Assembly (NCBI GenBank): GCA_020439995.1
Contig: JAGROY010000261.1
Location: 1 to 32,566 of the forward strand
Source of the DNA: Verrucomicrobiia bacterium
Lineage (GTDB): Bacteria > Verrucomicrobiota > Verrucomicrobiia > Verrucomicrobiales > DEV007
Direction of reading: 5' to 3'
DNA: 32,566 nt
The notes under the pieces were generated by a model, which was given only the letters and a program-made list of their open reading frames with translations, was not told the DNA's origin and did not search any database. Both the position numbers and the translations under genes were made by a program. Within the stretch, counting starts at the first letter, position 1; each line of letters opens with the position of its first letter. This document shows, in pieces, positions 8,461-16,757 of the stretch.

Positions 8461-9436
8461 GCGCCAGCGGAATTCCGTGAAGAAACCCTGCCCCGTAGCC
8501 CATGTGGATAAGCGGGTAGACTATAAGCAGACAGCCTTTCTCGCCGATGCTTTCGCCATTCTTTGCTGAGAAGAGGAGATCCGCCACGGCGTACATCGCC
8601 AACGGAATGAGCCACCACCAACCTATCACGAGCACCATTGGAAGCGACAGCAGGTAGAGAACAAATCCCGAAGGAATCAGGTGTCGGAGTTTAATTTCCG
8701 ATTTCACTTTGGCCAGCACCAGCGGCTTGTATTTCCCGTACTGATAGTATTGGCGAAAAAGCCCCGTCGGATTGTCTCTGGGATAGTAATACAAGCGGAT
8801 CGCGGGTTCCTGAAAAAGCTTAAATCCCAGGCTCTTCGCTCGGTAGTGGAACTCATCATCCTGGTTGCGAACAAGACGGGTATCGAAGCCACCCGCCTTT
8901 TCAAAGACCCTCCTGCGCCACGCGCCAAAGGTTACACTGTCAGTCTCTCCCCGGTAGTCTTCCTGATGAACCCTGCTGCCACCAATCGCAAATCGCGAAC
9001 AAATCGCTGTCCCCACCGCCTTTTGAAACAAGCTCCGCGAAGCCACCCTGGTCGGACCACCCACGATGTCAGCACCTGTTTCGGCAAGCGTCTTCATTAC
9101 TTGAGTCAGGTAATCCTCCGCATACTCGGTGTGCGCGTCCAGCCGAACGATGACATCATGAGTTGCAGCCGCGACTCCGATATTGAGCGCATGCGGCACA
9201 ATCTTATGAGGATTAGTCAATATTCTGAACGGATCAAATGCGGCCTTATGCTCGTCAACATAGACCTCTCGCAACTGCTTAAGTCGCTCTACAGTTTCAT
9301 CGGAAGATCCGCCATCGACAAACAGTAACTCAACGGCGGACTTTGGGTAATCCTGCCGCCCGAGAGATGCAATCAACGTATCCACGTAGTTCGCCTCGTT
9401 GTAGACAGGAATGATGACGGAAATATTCTCAGCCAT
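8444..9436 (-). CDS. Glycosyltransferase family 2, ExoA-like, membrane-associated
   Basis: The 330-residue protein begins MAENISVIIPVYNEANYVD, the start of a GT-A fold. The donor-binding acidic residues are seen in LLFVDGGSSDE near residue 38 and in RLDAHTEY near 98-105, where DAH replaces the usual DXD. The acceptor/catalytic region is NQDDEFHYR near 191-199, followed by a QYYQYGKYK element near 229-237 that is typical of ExoA-type succinoglycan glycosyltransferases. Two to three membrane helices follow at about residues 257-290 and 302-325. ATG 9436 is preferred over a TTG at 9445. It is the last gene of the polysaccharide operon, 12 bases after the preceding GT4. It probably adds one sugar to the lipid-linked repeat unit at the inner face of the cytoplasmic membrane; the sugar cannot be predicted. 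Confidence 0.9.
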   Translation of the reverse strand: MAENISVIIPVYNEANYVDTLIASLGRQDYPKSAVELLFVDGGSSDETVERLKQLREVYVDEHKAAFDPFRILTNPHKIVPHALNIGVAAATHDVIVRLDAHTEYAEDYLTQVMKTLAETGADIVGGPTRVASRSLFQKAVGTAICSRFAIGGSRVHQEDYRGETDSVTFGAWRRRVFEKAGGFDTRLVRNQDDEFHYRAKSLGFKLFQEPAIRLYYYPRDNPTGLFRQYYQYGKYKPLVLAKVKSEIKLRHLIPSGFVLYLLSLPMVLVIGWWWLIPLAMYAVADLLFSAKNGESIGEKGCLLIVYPLIHMGYGAGFLHGIPLALSGQR

Positions 9437-9448
9437 ATCGATCAATAT

Positions 9449-10489
9449 CTAGCGGTCAACCGTGCGAAGCCCGCCCTCCAGCAGATCCCGCCACGCCTGC
9501 ACCACTTTGCCAGATGAAAACTGCTCAGCCGTATTCCGTCCTTTCCAGGTCATTTCTGCCACGAGGTCAGGCTCCTTCACGAGCCGCTCAATGCATTCGA
9601 CAAACTGATCGGCAGCATCGCAATCCACAAGGAAGCCATCTTCACCATTCGTCACCAGATCGGGAAGCCCTCCCGCAGACGTGGATACGACAGGGATACC
9701 CAGCGCCATCGCCTCCACCACACTGAGCGGCGTATTATCCACATTCGTAGTATTGATAAAAATGTCGTATTCCTTGGAAAGCTCGCGCCAAACCACGGGT
9801 GCCAGCTTACCGGTAAAACGAATGCGCTCGTGAACACCCAGTTTATGGGCCAGCGCTTCCACCTCGGCCCGGGTGCCATCTTTATCTGGCCCTACCATGC
9901 ACAGTGTTGCCCCACTGTAGGAAGGAGCCAGAAGAGCGAGAATTCGAACGGCGAGAGCAGGATTGTAAGTGCGATCAAATGATCTCACGTAGAGCAACCG
10001 CGGCTCCACTTTATACCTGCGGCTAAACTCATAATTCTCGACCTCCAGAGGATTCCTGATCACATCCACATTGAACCCACGATCCGAGAAGACCTTTTTT
10101 AAAAATGGCGACGGAGCCACATTGCGAAATGAGCCACCAAACAATTGCCGGCAAAGTCGAGGTGTTCCTTCAAGCCTGGAAGCCAAGTTCCCTCCGTGAA
10201 GAATCGGTATGTAGGGAATTTTCAGCGCCTTGCTCAACCTGCCTACAACCCAGGCATAGAAAAACGCTGTTGTGCTGTAAGTATCAATGAGGACATATGA
10301 CGCGTCTTGATTGCGCATCACCACAGACATCATGTCAAGCAGGCGAAGGAGCTGATTCCTTGCATGAGACGCTGTCACCACTTCAAACTCATTGGTGAGC
10401 AGCACCGACAATTTATCGATGCCTGTGGGCGAAAACCCATGGCGCTCGAGACGGTTGCCTACGTAGACGATCTTGAGAGATTTCCGCAC
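9449..10489 (-). CDS. Glycosyltransferase family 4
   Basis: The protein has about 346 residues from GTG 10489, which lies 5 bases after the stop of the O-antigen ligase gene. The open frame extends further upstream, but only through that gene's coding region, so those residues were rejected. The N-terminus (SLKIVYVGNRLERHGFSPTG) is a GT-B acceptor domain start. The C-terminal donor domain shows RLLYVRSFDRTYNPALAVRIL, CMVGPDKDG, RIRFTGKL and NTTNVDNTPLSVVEAMALG, then STSAGGLPDLV. In the EX7E motif the first Glu appears as Asp (VDNTPLSVVE), a mild departure from the family. It is a cytoplasmic or peripheral membrane retaining enzyme that would use a nucleotide-sugar donor; linkage and sugar are unknown. 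Confidence 0.88.
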   Translation of the reverse strand: MRKSLKIVYVGNRLERHGFSPTGIDKLSVLLTNEFEVVTASHARNQLLRLLDMMSVVMRNQDASYVLIDTYSTTAFFYAWVVGRLSKALKIPYIPILHGGNLASRLEGTPRLCRQLFGGSFRNVAPSPFLKKVFSDRGFNVDVIRNPLEVENYEFSRRYKVEPRLLYVRSFDRTYNPALAVRILALLAPSYSGATLCMVGPDKDGTRAEVEALAHKLGVHERIRFTGKLAPVVWRELSKEYDIFINTTNVDNTPLSVVEAMALGIPVVSTSAGGLPDLVTNGEDGFLVDCDAADQFVECIERLVKEPDLVAEMTWKGRNTAEQFSSGKVVQAWRDLLEGGLRTVDR

Positions 10490-10494
10490 AAACG

Positions 10495-11955
10495 CTAATT
10501 GCCCGCCGGGGCGGGAAGAATAAGTTCGGGACGCCTCAGTCCCAGCACCTTGGTAAGGCGTTTCCGCAGCACGGGATGGTTTACCGCGAGACGGAGCAGC
10601 ACGTCCTTGGGGACAATGATTGCCCAACCAATTCCGTAGACAAAGGTTGTGCAGAACAGGCGAGTAGCCGAGTGCGCCATGACCGTAAGACTAAACAACG
10701 CGAGGGCTGCGAGCAGAGCACGACCAACGACGGGATAGCCGGGATTCATCACGATCATGAGCGGCATGATAAGAATGGCGCAGCAAAAGAAGAATCCGAA
10801 CAAGCCCTGCTCAGCAACCAGTCTCGAATACTCAGTGTGAGGAGCCACTCTTCGGTAACCATACTGGGGGCGCATTTCCTTCGAATTCCCCGGCCCCACT
10901 CCGAGGAACAGGTGGTCTCTCCACATCAGCAAATCACTCATGACGATATTTGACCGGCCACTTGTAATGACATCGATGGTTTTCTCCCGGTCTCCGTGCA
11001 GAGTTCCCATGGTCTCGCCACGGTAGCGCTGCAAGAGCATGCCTCCGGTGAGCTGATCCGTAACTAAGAATATAACACCCAGTGCGGGAACGATAATCGG
11101 AACAAGTAACAGCCTTCGAAGCCGGGTCGTCTGGCCAATGTTCTGGTGCTGGGAATACGCCCAGAGAATAACTGCGAGAGCACCTGCCGCGGCGATGACT
11201 GCGGAAATGAGACCTCCACGGGAGAACGAAATAAGCCCGCGGAAAAACAAATATATCATCCCGCAAAAATCACATGTCGCAAAACCGAACAATGGCCGCC
11301 CCATAAAAAAGGCAACAGAAAGTGCAACAATGCCCAAGCCGTAGATCGTCGCGACCTGATTGGCCCCGAATCCAGTAGCGTCCCGATTTGCCTCAAGGCC
11401 CCAATTGATCGAGCTGATATCCTGAGATTTCATAGTACTGCAGATGGCTACTGTGAGCGCAGGAGCTGCCAGCGCCCGCAGTATCCAGATCATATTCTTC
11501 TCCATGATGACCCGGCGGTGGAAATACATGACTGAGAGTGCCAGAACAAAGGCACCCAGCCAGTTGGCCACTAGTGTATCGCGAACGTCCCTGCTGAAAT
11601 CCGTAAGTATGAGTGGCGGCAGCAGCAGCCCCATGAGAATCAGGCCCGGCACCAGTGCCTTAAACTTTCGCCCAAATGCAATCCCCATGGTCAACAGTAA
11701 AATACCCAGATACTTGCCAACCTCGGACGGCACTCCGGGGGCATACGTAAAGCGTGCGAGCAGTTCGTAAGAACACAAGTAGGCAGCAGCAACATGGAGC
11801 AGGCCCGCTTTGTTCTTGTCCCGAGCGGAATAGAGGACTGCGAAAACGACAACGCACCCGAGCCAAGCGGTGATGATGATTGGAAATCGAAAGCCCACCA
11901 AGCCCAGCACAATGTGGGCAACGAGACATGCGGTTCCTATGGTTTTGTCGTTCAT
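10495..11955 (-). CDS. O-antigen ligase / Wzy-like polymerase family membrane protein
   Basis: This 486-residue protein is very hydrophobic, with about ten to twelve membrane segments along its length. The family's signature region is present. SFSRGGLISAVIAA lies near residues 243-256. A large periplasmic loop from about 300 to 375 contains SGRSNIVMSDLLMWRDHLFLG and VGPGNS, ending in PHTEYSRLVAEQGLFGF near 372-388, the conserved His/Glu-bearing loop of Wzy and WaaL enzymes. Sequence alone does not distinguish ligation to a lipid from polymerisation of repeat units. Beside a flippase and a Wzc-like protein, a Wzy polymerase role is more likely (inference). The start is ATG 11955, 28 bases after the upstream GT4. 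Confidence 0.9.
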   Translation of the reverse strand: MNDKTIGTACLVAHIVLGLVGFRFPIIITAWLGCVVVFAVLYSARDKNKAGLLHVAAAYLCSYELLARFTYAPGVPSEVGKYLGILLLTMGIAFGRKFKALVPGLILMGLLLPPLILTDFSRDVRDTLVANWLGAFVLALSVMYFHRRVIMEKNMIWILRALAAPALTVAICSTMKSQDISSINWGLEANRDATGFGANQVATIYGLGIVALSVAFFMGRPLFGFATCDFCGMIYLFFRGLISFSRGGLISAVIAAAGALAVILWAYSQHQNIGQTTRLRRLLLVPIIVPALGVIFLVTDQLTGGMLLQRYRGETMGTLHGDREKTIDVITSGRSNIVMSDLLMWRDHLFLGVGPGNSKEMRPQYGYRRVAPHTEYSRLVAEQGLFGFFFCCAILIMPLMIVMNPGYPVVGRALLAALALFSLTVMAHSATRLFCTTFVYGIGWAIIVPKDVLLRLAVNHPVLRKRLTKVLGLRRPELILPAPAGN

Positions 11956-11983
11956 CTGAATCTTGCTTTCGCCCGCCTACAAA

Positions 11984-13111
11984 TCAAATACCCGCACCGA
12001 GACGCGAGATGATTTCACTTTGTAGTCGCGCACAGTAACGTTCGTAGGTAAACAGGTTTGCCAGCTTAGCGATCTCAACGGACATCGCTTCGATCTTTGG
12101 CACATTGAAGAAATCTTGTGAAGAAAACCAGTCAGAAAACGATGTATCGGGCTGCCAGAGGAAGCCGTTGGCAGAACTCACATACTGAGGGATCGCCGAA
12201 ACCGCCGAAACGACGGGAATAACGCCGAAAGCGGCAGCTTCTGCAATCACTTTGGGAAAGCCTTCTGAATCCGAGGGAAGCAGCAAATAATGGGAGTCCG
12301 CGTAAATTTGAGACAATGCATCACGCCCGAGCGCCCCGTGAAAAACACAGCGAACTCCAGTGTCCCGTGCCACTTTTTCCCAGTGGCTGCGCTCGGCACC
12401 ATCGCCGACAAAGTGGACAGCGTCGATACGCTCTTTTGCAGGCACAAAGCCGAGAGCTTGCACGATCCGCTCAATCCCCTTGGCCCGCTCAAGACGACCG
12501 ACAAAACAGAACCTCACGGGCAACTCTGCTTTACGGGCCCTGCACTGCGTTCTGGCGAGGGTGACCTCGTGTTCAGTCAGGCATGGATTCTCGAAGGCCA
12601 GGAAGTGCGATTCCATGCCCGGCCAGTTCCCGTTGATCGTTACTGGCCCATTGAACAGACGGCCGAGCCACCAGCGTTGAAACGCATAGCTTAACGGCGG
12701 CCTCTCCTGAATCCAGTTGCCGGCGTACTTTGCCCAGGCGTTCGATATTCCCGCCAATCGAAGCGCAGGCAGCAAATAGATCCCCATTCCGGTAGGGAGC
12801 CTGACCTGGACAACGTCACACTCGCGAGCCACGCGCAACATTGCAGCTAGATTTGCTGGTGCAGAAAGAACGATGCCCAGCTTATCAAGCAATCGGGCTC
12901 CTCCCGAAGGGCGCAACGGAACAAAGCGCACATTGGTAGCATTGTAAGGCTGCAATTGATATCCCTCGAGTTTCGGGTATCCGCACGCCGCGTGAACGAC
13001 CTCATCAAAACAGCTGCTGACATGGTCGATCTCCCGCACGGTAGGAGAAAGCCCGTTCCATACTCCGTCGATCAGACAATGTTCGGTGTGCGAAAGAATG
13101 CCCAGCCTCAC
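11984..13111 (-). CDS. Glycosyltransferase family 4
   Basis: The protein has 375 residues from GTG 13111, whose GTGA overlaps the stop of the preceding GT4 gene (4-base overlap, translational coupling). The N-terminal acceptor half begins MRLGILSHTEHCL. The C-terminal donor half has the clear GT4 features RFCFVGRLERAKGIERIVQAL near residues 200-220, VHFVGDGAE near 232-240, VFHGALGRDAL near 256-265 and the EX7E motif EGFPKVIAE near 283-291. A hydrophobic stretch near 78-92 is probably a membrane-contacting helix. It is expected to transfer a sugar to a lipid-linked intermediate in the cytoplasm; donor and linkage are unknown. Confidence 0.88.
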   Translation of the reverse strand: MRLGILSHTEHCLIDGVWNGLSPTVREIDHVSSCFDEVVHAACGYPKLEGYQLQPYNATNVRFVPLRPSGGARLLDKLGIVLSAPANLAAMLRVARECDVVQVRLPTGMGIYLLPALRLAGISNAWAKYAGNWIQERPPLSYAFQRWWLGRLFNGPVTINGNWPGMESHFLAFENPCLTEHEVTLARTQCRARKAELPVRFCFVGRLERAKGIERIVQALGFVPAKERIDAVHFVGDGAERSHWEKVARDTGVRCVFHGALGRDALSQIYADSHYLLLPSDSEGFPKVIAEAAAFGVIPVVSAVSAIPQYVSSANGFLWQPDTSFSDWFSSQDFFNVPKIEAMSVEIAKLANLFTYERYCARLQSEIISRLGAGI

Positions 13112-14223
13112 GATGCCCCTTGCTTGGTTAAACTCACTAAAACATCCTCATAGCGATCACCGATCGCCGTCCACGAATGCCGCCCCACCCAGTCAAGAGC
13201 GCCCAGCGAATAGGAAGCGCGATCCTTCATCACAGTGTCGACGGCGTCGGCAACGGCGTCAGGATTTTTTGCATCGACCAGCATACCGGAGACTCCATGA
13301 TCGATTGCATCCTCAATGCCACAGCCTCGCGCACCGATCGCTGGCACTCCCAAAAGGTTTGCCTCAAGAATTGCGATGCCGAAGCCTTCGACATCGCCGC
13401 TCGCAGTCACGCTGCTCAGCATCAGGAAAACATCTGTCGCACGCAGCAGACCAGCGAGGGCAACATTAGAAACGGCACCGTGAAAGACGATATGTTTTTC
13501 CACGCCGAGAGCCTGTGCCAGTTCCAGGAAGGCATCTTTTTCGGTAGGAATCCCTGCGATGTGATACACCGCATCAGGATAGCGCTTTAGCAAAGTCGGC
13601 AGCGCTCGAATCACATTATCCTGCCCTTTGCGATAGGTCACATTCCCGACAGTGGTGAGACATGGCGAGCCGGAGTAGGATCCGTCTTCGCCGGTAGCAG
13701 CGACAAAGCGATCGCCAGAGACACCGTTCGGAATGACGGCAACTCGCGGGTCGCCTGGATCGAGTCCAAAAAGATCCCGGGTGAACCGCGATACAGGAAT
13801 CAGTGCAGCAAAACGTTGAGCCGCTCTGAGAGTTACCTTTTTCATTACCGATTCAGGTGCTCCAGCTTCGGTACCATGCAGGATAGCAACCTTTGAAACA
13901 CCCGTGGGGACACCGGCAACCAGCAACAGCGGAAACCGCCCGCTGGCGATGACACAATCGGGCTTCCACCGGCGGAGTTGATGGAGATAGAGAGTGATCC
14001 TCCGCAGCTGGCGGAGGCCAACCAATCCAAACGGAATCCTCAAGATCTCAAACGGTGCCGACGCATCGAACACCTGCTCCTCCCGCTTACCTTCAGCACG
14101 CCCATCTGTAATAACGAGAACGCGGAATCCCCTCCGATGCATCTCGCATCCCAGGCTCCATGCGTGACTGCCGATACCTCCAGGCTGAGGAGGAAACTCG
14201 GACGCAAAGATCATGATCCTCAT
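13108..14223 (-). CDS. Glycosyltransferase family 4 (PimB/WbdA-like fold)
   Basis: The protein has about 371 residues from ATG 14223 (MRIMIFASEFPPQPGGIGSH). The PPxxGG motif that binds the acceptor/nucleotide in GT4 enzymes follows immediately, so the 96 upstream codons open to 14511 are rejected as part of the preceding GT2 gene. A GAGG element just before the ATG is a plausible ribosome binding site. Donor-domain motifs are TVGNVTYRKGQDNVIRAL, YHIAGIPTE, IVFHGAVSN and VEGFGIAILEANLLG (EX7E), then IGARGCGIEDAI. It overlaps the next GT4 gene by 4 bases and lies 5 bases after the GT2 gene. The sugar transferred is not predictable. Confidence 0.9.
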   Translation of the reverse strand: MRIMIFASEFPPQPGGIGSHAWSLGCEMHRRGFRVLVITDGRAEGKREEQVFDASAPFEILRIPFGLVGLRQLRRITLYLHQLRRWKPDCVIASGRFPLLLVAGVPTGVSKVAILHGTEAGAPESVMKKVTLRAAQRFAALIPVSRFTRDLFGLDPGDPRVAVIPNGVSGDRFVAATGEDGSYSGSPCLTTVGNVTYRKGQDNVIRALPTLLKRYPDAVYHIAGIPTEKDAFLELAQALGVEKHIVFHGAVSNVALAGLLRATDVFLMLSSVTASGDVEGFGIAILEANLLGVPAIGARGCGIEDAIDHGVSGMLVDAKNPDAVADAVDTVMKDRASYSLGALDWVGRHSWTAIGDRYEDVLVSLTKQGAS

Positions 14224-14228
14224 CGGCC

Positions 14229-15554
14229 TCACAAAGTAGGAATGCGCGCTCCTTCCCGCAGTTTTTTGGAAGCTGCCTTCCACGATCGCACGGACTGAAC
14301 CAGCAGGAGCGGCCCCAACGCCAACGCACCAAGGTAGGCCGCGCCACGCAATAGACGGTTTGCCTTCAAATGATAGGGCACCACTGACGGAGGCACCGAC
14401 ACGCAGATGGCCTTGATCGCATCGCTGTCTCCAAAATACTTTCGCAACAGGTAAAGGACGCTCGGCACCGGCCTGGGCGCAAAAAGACTCTTCGGCCGAA
14501 AAGCATCCCAACTGCCCATCTGGCGCAGCCCGCCAGACTCTACCTTGAGATGAATCCGCTTCGCATCCGGGCTGGAAATGATCCGGTATCCGGCAAGGAA
14601 AGCCCGTAGTCCAAATTCGGAATCACCCATCCGCTGTCCCTCAAACTGCTCGTCGAACAATCCAATCCGCTCGAAAACCGCGCGGTTGACCAGCGCGTTT
14701 CCAGTATCCAGCTGATCTGCCTGCCGGTAGTTCCGATACGACTCGGGCACGCGGTCGCCCACTGTGGATAGTGATACGCCAGAGCTGATATCCGCTCCAT
14801 ACTTTTCGATGCAATCGAGGTGTAGCGCGATCCAGTCAGGATCCACCCTGGAGTCATCGTCGAACAACAGGATCGCACCTGCCCGGCTGCCGCTCACGGC
14901 TGCGTTCCTCGCACGCCACAGCCCTGGCTGCTCCTGCCGGATCACTTTTAATTTAAGATCGAACGCGGCGTAGAACTCTTCACGGAACGGCTGAGACTGA
15001 TCGATGACGACGACGTCAAAGCCACGAAACGTCTGCCTTTCCAAATCCCGCAGCGCATCTTCAAGGTACTGGTAGCGGTTGAGCGTAGGGATGACGACGG
15101 TCACGGATGGGCAATCGTCCGTCGCCACAGAAAGCGGGATCGAACACTTCGGTGCACACGACTTCGACCAAAGATCCACTCGCTCTACTTCACGGGACTG
15201 AAGGTACCCGCTTACTTCCTCTATCGGGTTTCGCAGCTGGGCACACCGCGCCACTAGAAAAAAAACACTCCACCACGGCGAGAAATACTTTCGCAGAAAG
15301 CGATACTCATCCGCAACCGTTACACTCCCCTCGCAGTCCAAAGCATTCTCCCGGGTCGCCACAAGACCACGATAGAATCCCGCATAGCCCGCATCCCACT
15401 TGCTCGCTACCGGAGAGTCATACCCGGCATCCACATCGAGACATTCGCGCTCATCGGCGGACAAACGATCGATGTCGACGAATGCGGACGGCAATCCCTC
15501 AGGTGAAAGCAACATCCACCAGCCGGGCTTTATCAATCTCAATGAACGAAACAC
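14229..15554 (-). CDS. Glycosyltransferase family 2 with a long N-terminal extension
   Basis: The protein has 441 residues from GTG 15554. That start is 2 bases after the upstream stop and follows a GAGGAG element 10 bases before it. The GT-A domain starts only at residue about 149 (SVTVVIPTLNRYQYLEDAL). It shows VVVIDQS near 181-187, the metal-binding LLFDDDSRVDPDW at 229-241 and the catalytic region QRMGDSEFGLRAFLAGY near 307-323. The first 147 residues are not part of the standard fold. They contain an aromatic, partly hydrophobic stretch (FSPWWSVFFLVARC near 91-104) and several acidic patches, and I do not recognise them. A hydrophobic C-terminal segment (about 403-422) suggests membrane association. 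It is likely an inverting transferase in the repeat-unit pathway. Confidence 0.87.
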   Translation of the reverse strand: MFRSLRLIKPGWWMLLSPEGLPSAFVDIDRLSADERECLDVDAGYDSPVASKWDAGYAGFYRGLVATRENALDCEGSVTVADEYRFLRKYFSPWWSVFFLVARCAQLRNPIEEVSGYLQSREVERVDLWSKSCAPKCSIPLSVATDDCPSVTVVIPTLNRYQYLEDALRDLERQTFRGFDVVVIDQSQPFREEFYAAFDLKLKVIRQEQPGLWRARNAAVSGSRAGAILLFDDDSRVDPDWIALHLDCIEKYGADISSGVSLSTVGDRVPESYRNYRQADQLDTGNALVNRAVFERIGLFDEQFEGQRMGDSEFGLRAFLAGYRIISSPDAKRIHLKVESGGLRQMGSWDAFRPKSLFAPRPVPSVLYLLRKYFGDSDAIKAICVSVPPSVVPYHLKANRLLRGAAYLGALALGPLLLVQSVRSWKAASKKLREGARIPTL

Positions 15555-15556
15555 CG

Positions 15557-16756
15557 CTAACGCACTCCTCGGTTGATTTTGAAAAACTCCGCGAACGCCT
15601 CGCGCTGGCGTTCCACATTGAATTTCGCTTCCAGTCGCTTCCGCGCGGCCAGCGTTTTTTCTTTTCTCACGTCCACCGGAAGAACCGCTACCGCAGCCAG
15701 AGCATTGGCCAACATTTCAGGCTGTCGGCGGGGCACCACGACTCCATCTTCGCCAACGTTTTCTGGCAGCCCCTCTGCGTCAGATACGATGCACGGCAAC
15801 TCCATGGCCTGCGCTTCAAGCACGGCGTTGCAGAATCCCTCCTGCACACTGTACTGCACACAACAATCTGCTTGCTCGTAAAGTTCCCGCACCGCTTCCT
15901 GCTTCTGCTTCCCGCTGAACGACACACGGTCACTCAGCCCCATCTCAGCAGCGGCAAATGCGAGCCGTTCAAGCTCGGCCCCGTCTCCGACGATCTTATA
16001 AGTCCAGGCAATGTTCGGCTTCGCCACGCTGAGTTCCTTCAGCGCCATCAACACATACTCGATTCCCTTCTTCCAGTGCAGCCGGGAAACGGTCACGATC
16101 CGCAGCGCTCCCTCCTTCGCGACATGTGGGGTCCTTCGTTGGAAAAACTCAAGATCGACAGCCGGTGTAATCTTCACCACTGGAATCGATGCCGGCATGC
16201 CGTGCCGCCTTGCGGTCAATGTTAGGTCATCAGAGATAGTATGCACTTTGTCTACTTTCGACCACAAATCCGCAAGGCTCCCGGGGTGCTTCAGAGGATA
16301 CATTGCGATGTCGTAGCCGCGCAGACTCACGCCCATCCGTGAACCGATCGCCGATGCCAGCGATTCCGCACCCACAGCCAGGGCTGTGAATCCAAAATGC
16401 AGCCATCCCGAGCGCGCATGCATCAACACATGATAGTATGCAGCCATTCGCTGGGCGATTTCCACTGGCCCACGTCCGAGCGCCCGCTCGCTGCGAATGA
16501 AACGCCACACTCGTCCGGGTCTCCTCAGCAAAAGCATTGTCCAGGCAAACCCTGACATTACCACTGAACGCACTGGAGTGGATTTCGCAATTCCCAGTGC
16601 GCGGTAAATTCCCGGGCCACCCTCTCCAGATCCCACGAAAACAGCAACTTCATACCCGTTGTCCCGCAACCCCTGCACCTTGGCCGTGAGAAACGTCTCG
16701 GAATACCGGGGGGCCAACGCAAGCACGAGACCGATGAATGGTTTCTCCGCGTTCAC
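15557..16756 (-). CDS. Glycosyltransferase family 4 (colanic-acid/WcaL-type)
   Basis: The protein has about 399 residues from GTG 16756 (VNAEKPFIGLVLALAPRYSETF). An ATG at 16798 would add 14 residues but would overlap the preceding gene by 41 bases, whereas GTG 16756 lies one base after its stop. SETF near the N-terminus is a motif seen in colanic-acid-type GT4 enzymes. Donor-domain features are RIVTVSRLHWKKGIEYVLMAL, YKIVGDGAE, RVSFSGKQ and QEGFCNAVLEAQAMELP (EX7E), then SDAEGLPENV. A hydrophobic patch FAWTMLLLRRPG near residue 68 could contact the membrane. It acts in the cytoplasm on a lipid-linked acceptor (inference). Confidence 0.89.
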   Translation of the reverse strand: MNAEKPFIGLVLALAPRYSETFLTAKVQGLRDNGYEVAVFVGSGEGGPGIYRALGIAKSTPVRSVVMSGFAWTMLLLRRPGRVWRFIRSERALGRGPVEIAQRMAAYYHVLMHARSGWLHFGFTALAVGAESLASAIGSRMGVSLRGYDIAMYPLKHPGSLADLWSKVDKVHTISDDLTLTARRHGMPASIPVVKITPAVDLEFFQRRTPHVAKEGALRIVTVSRLHWKKGIEYVLMALKELSVAKPNIAWTYKIVGDGAELERLAFAAAEMGLSDRVSFSGKQKQEAVRELYEQADCCVQYSVQEGFCNAVLEAQAMELPCIVSDAEGLPENVGEDGVVVPRRQPEMLANALAAVAVLPVDVRKEKTLAARKRLEAKFNVERQREAFAEFFKINRGVR

Positions 16757-16757
16757 G

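Noticed and set aside
15107..16225. 372-codon open frame on the plus strand
   Set aside because: It runs antisense across a GT2 and a GT4 gene with clear motifs on the minus strand. Its translation is rich in His, Arg, Ser and Pro and has no recognisable domain.
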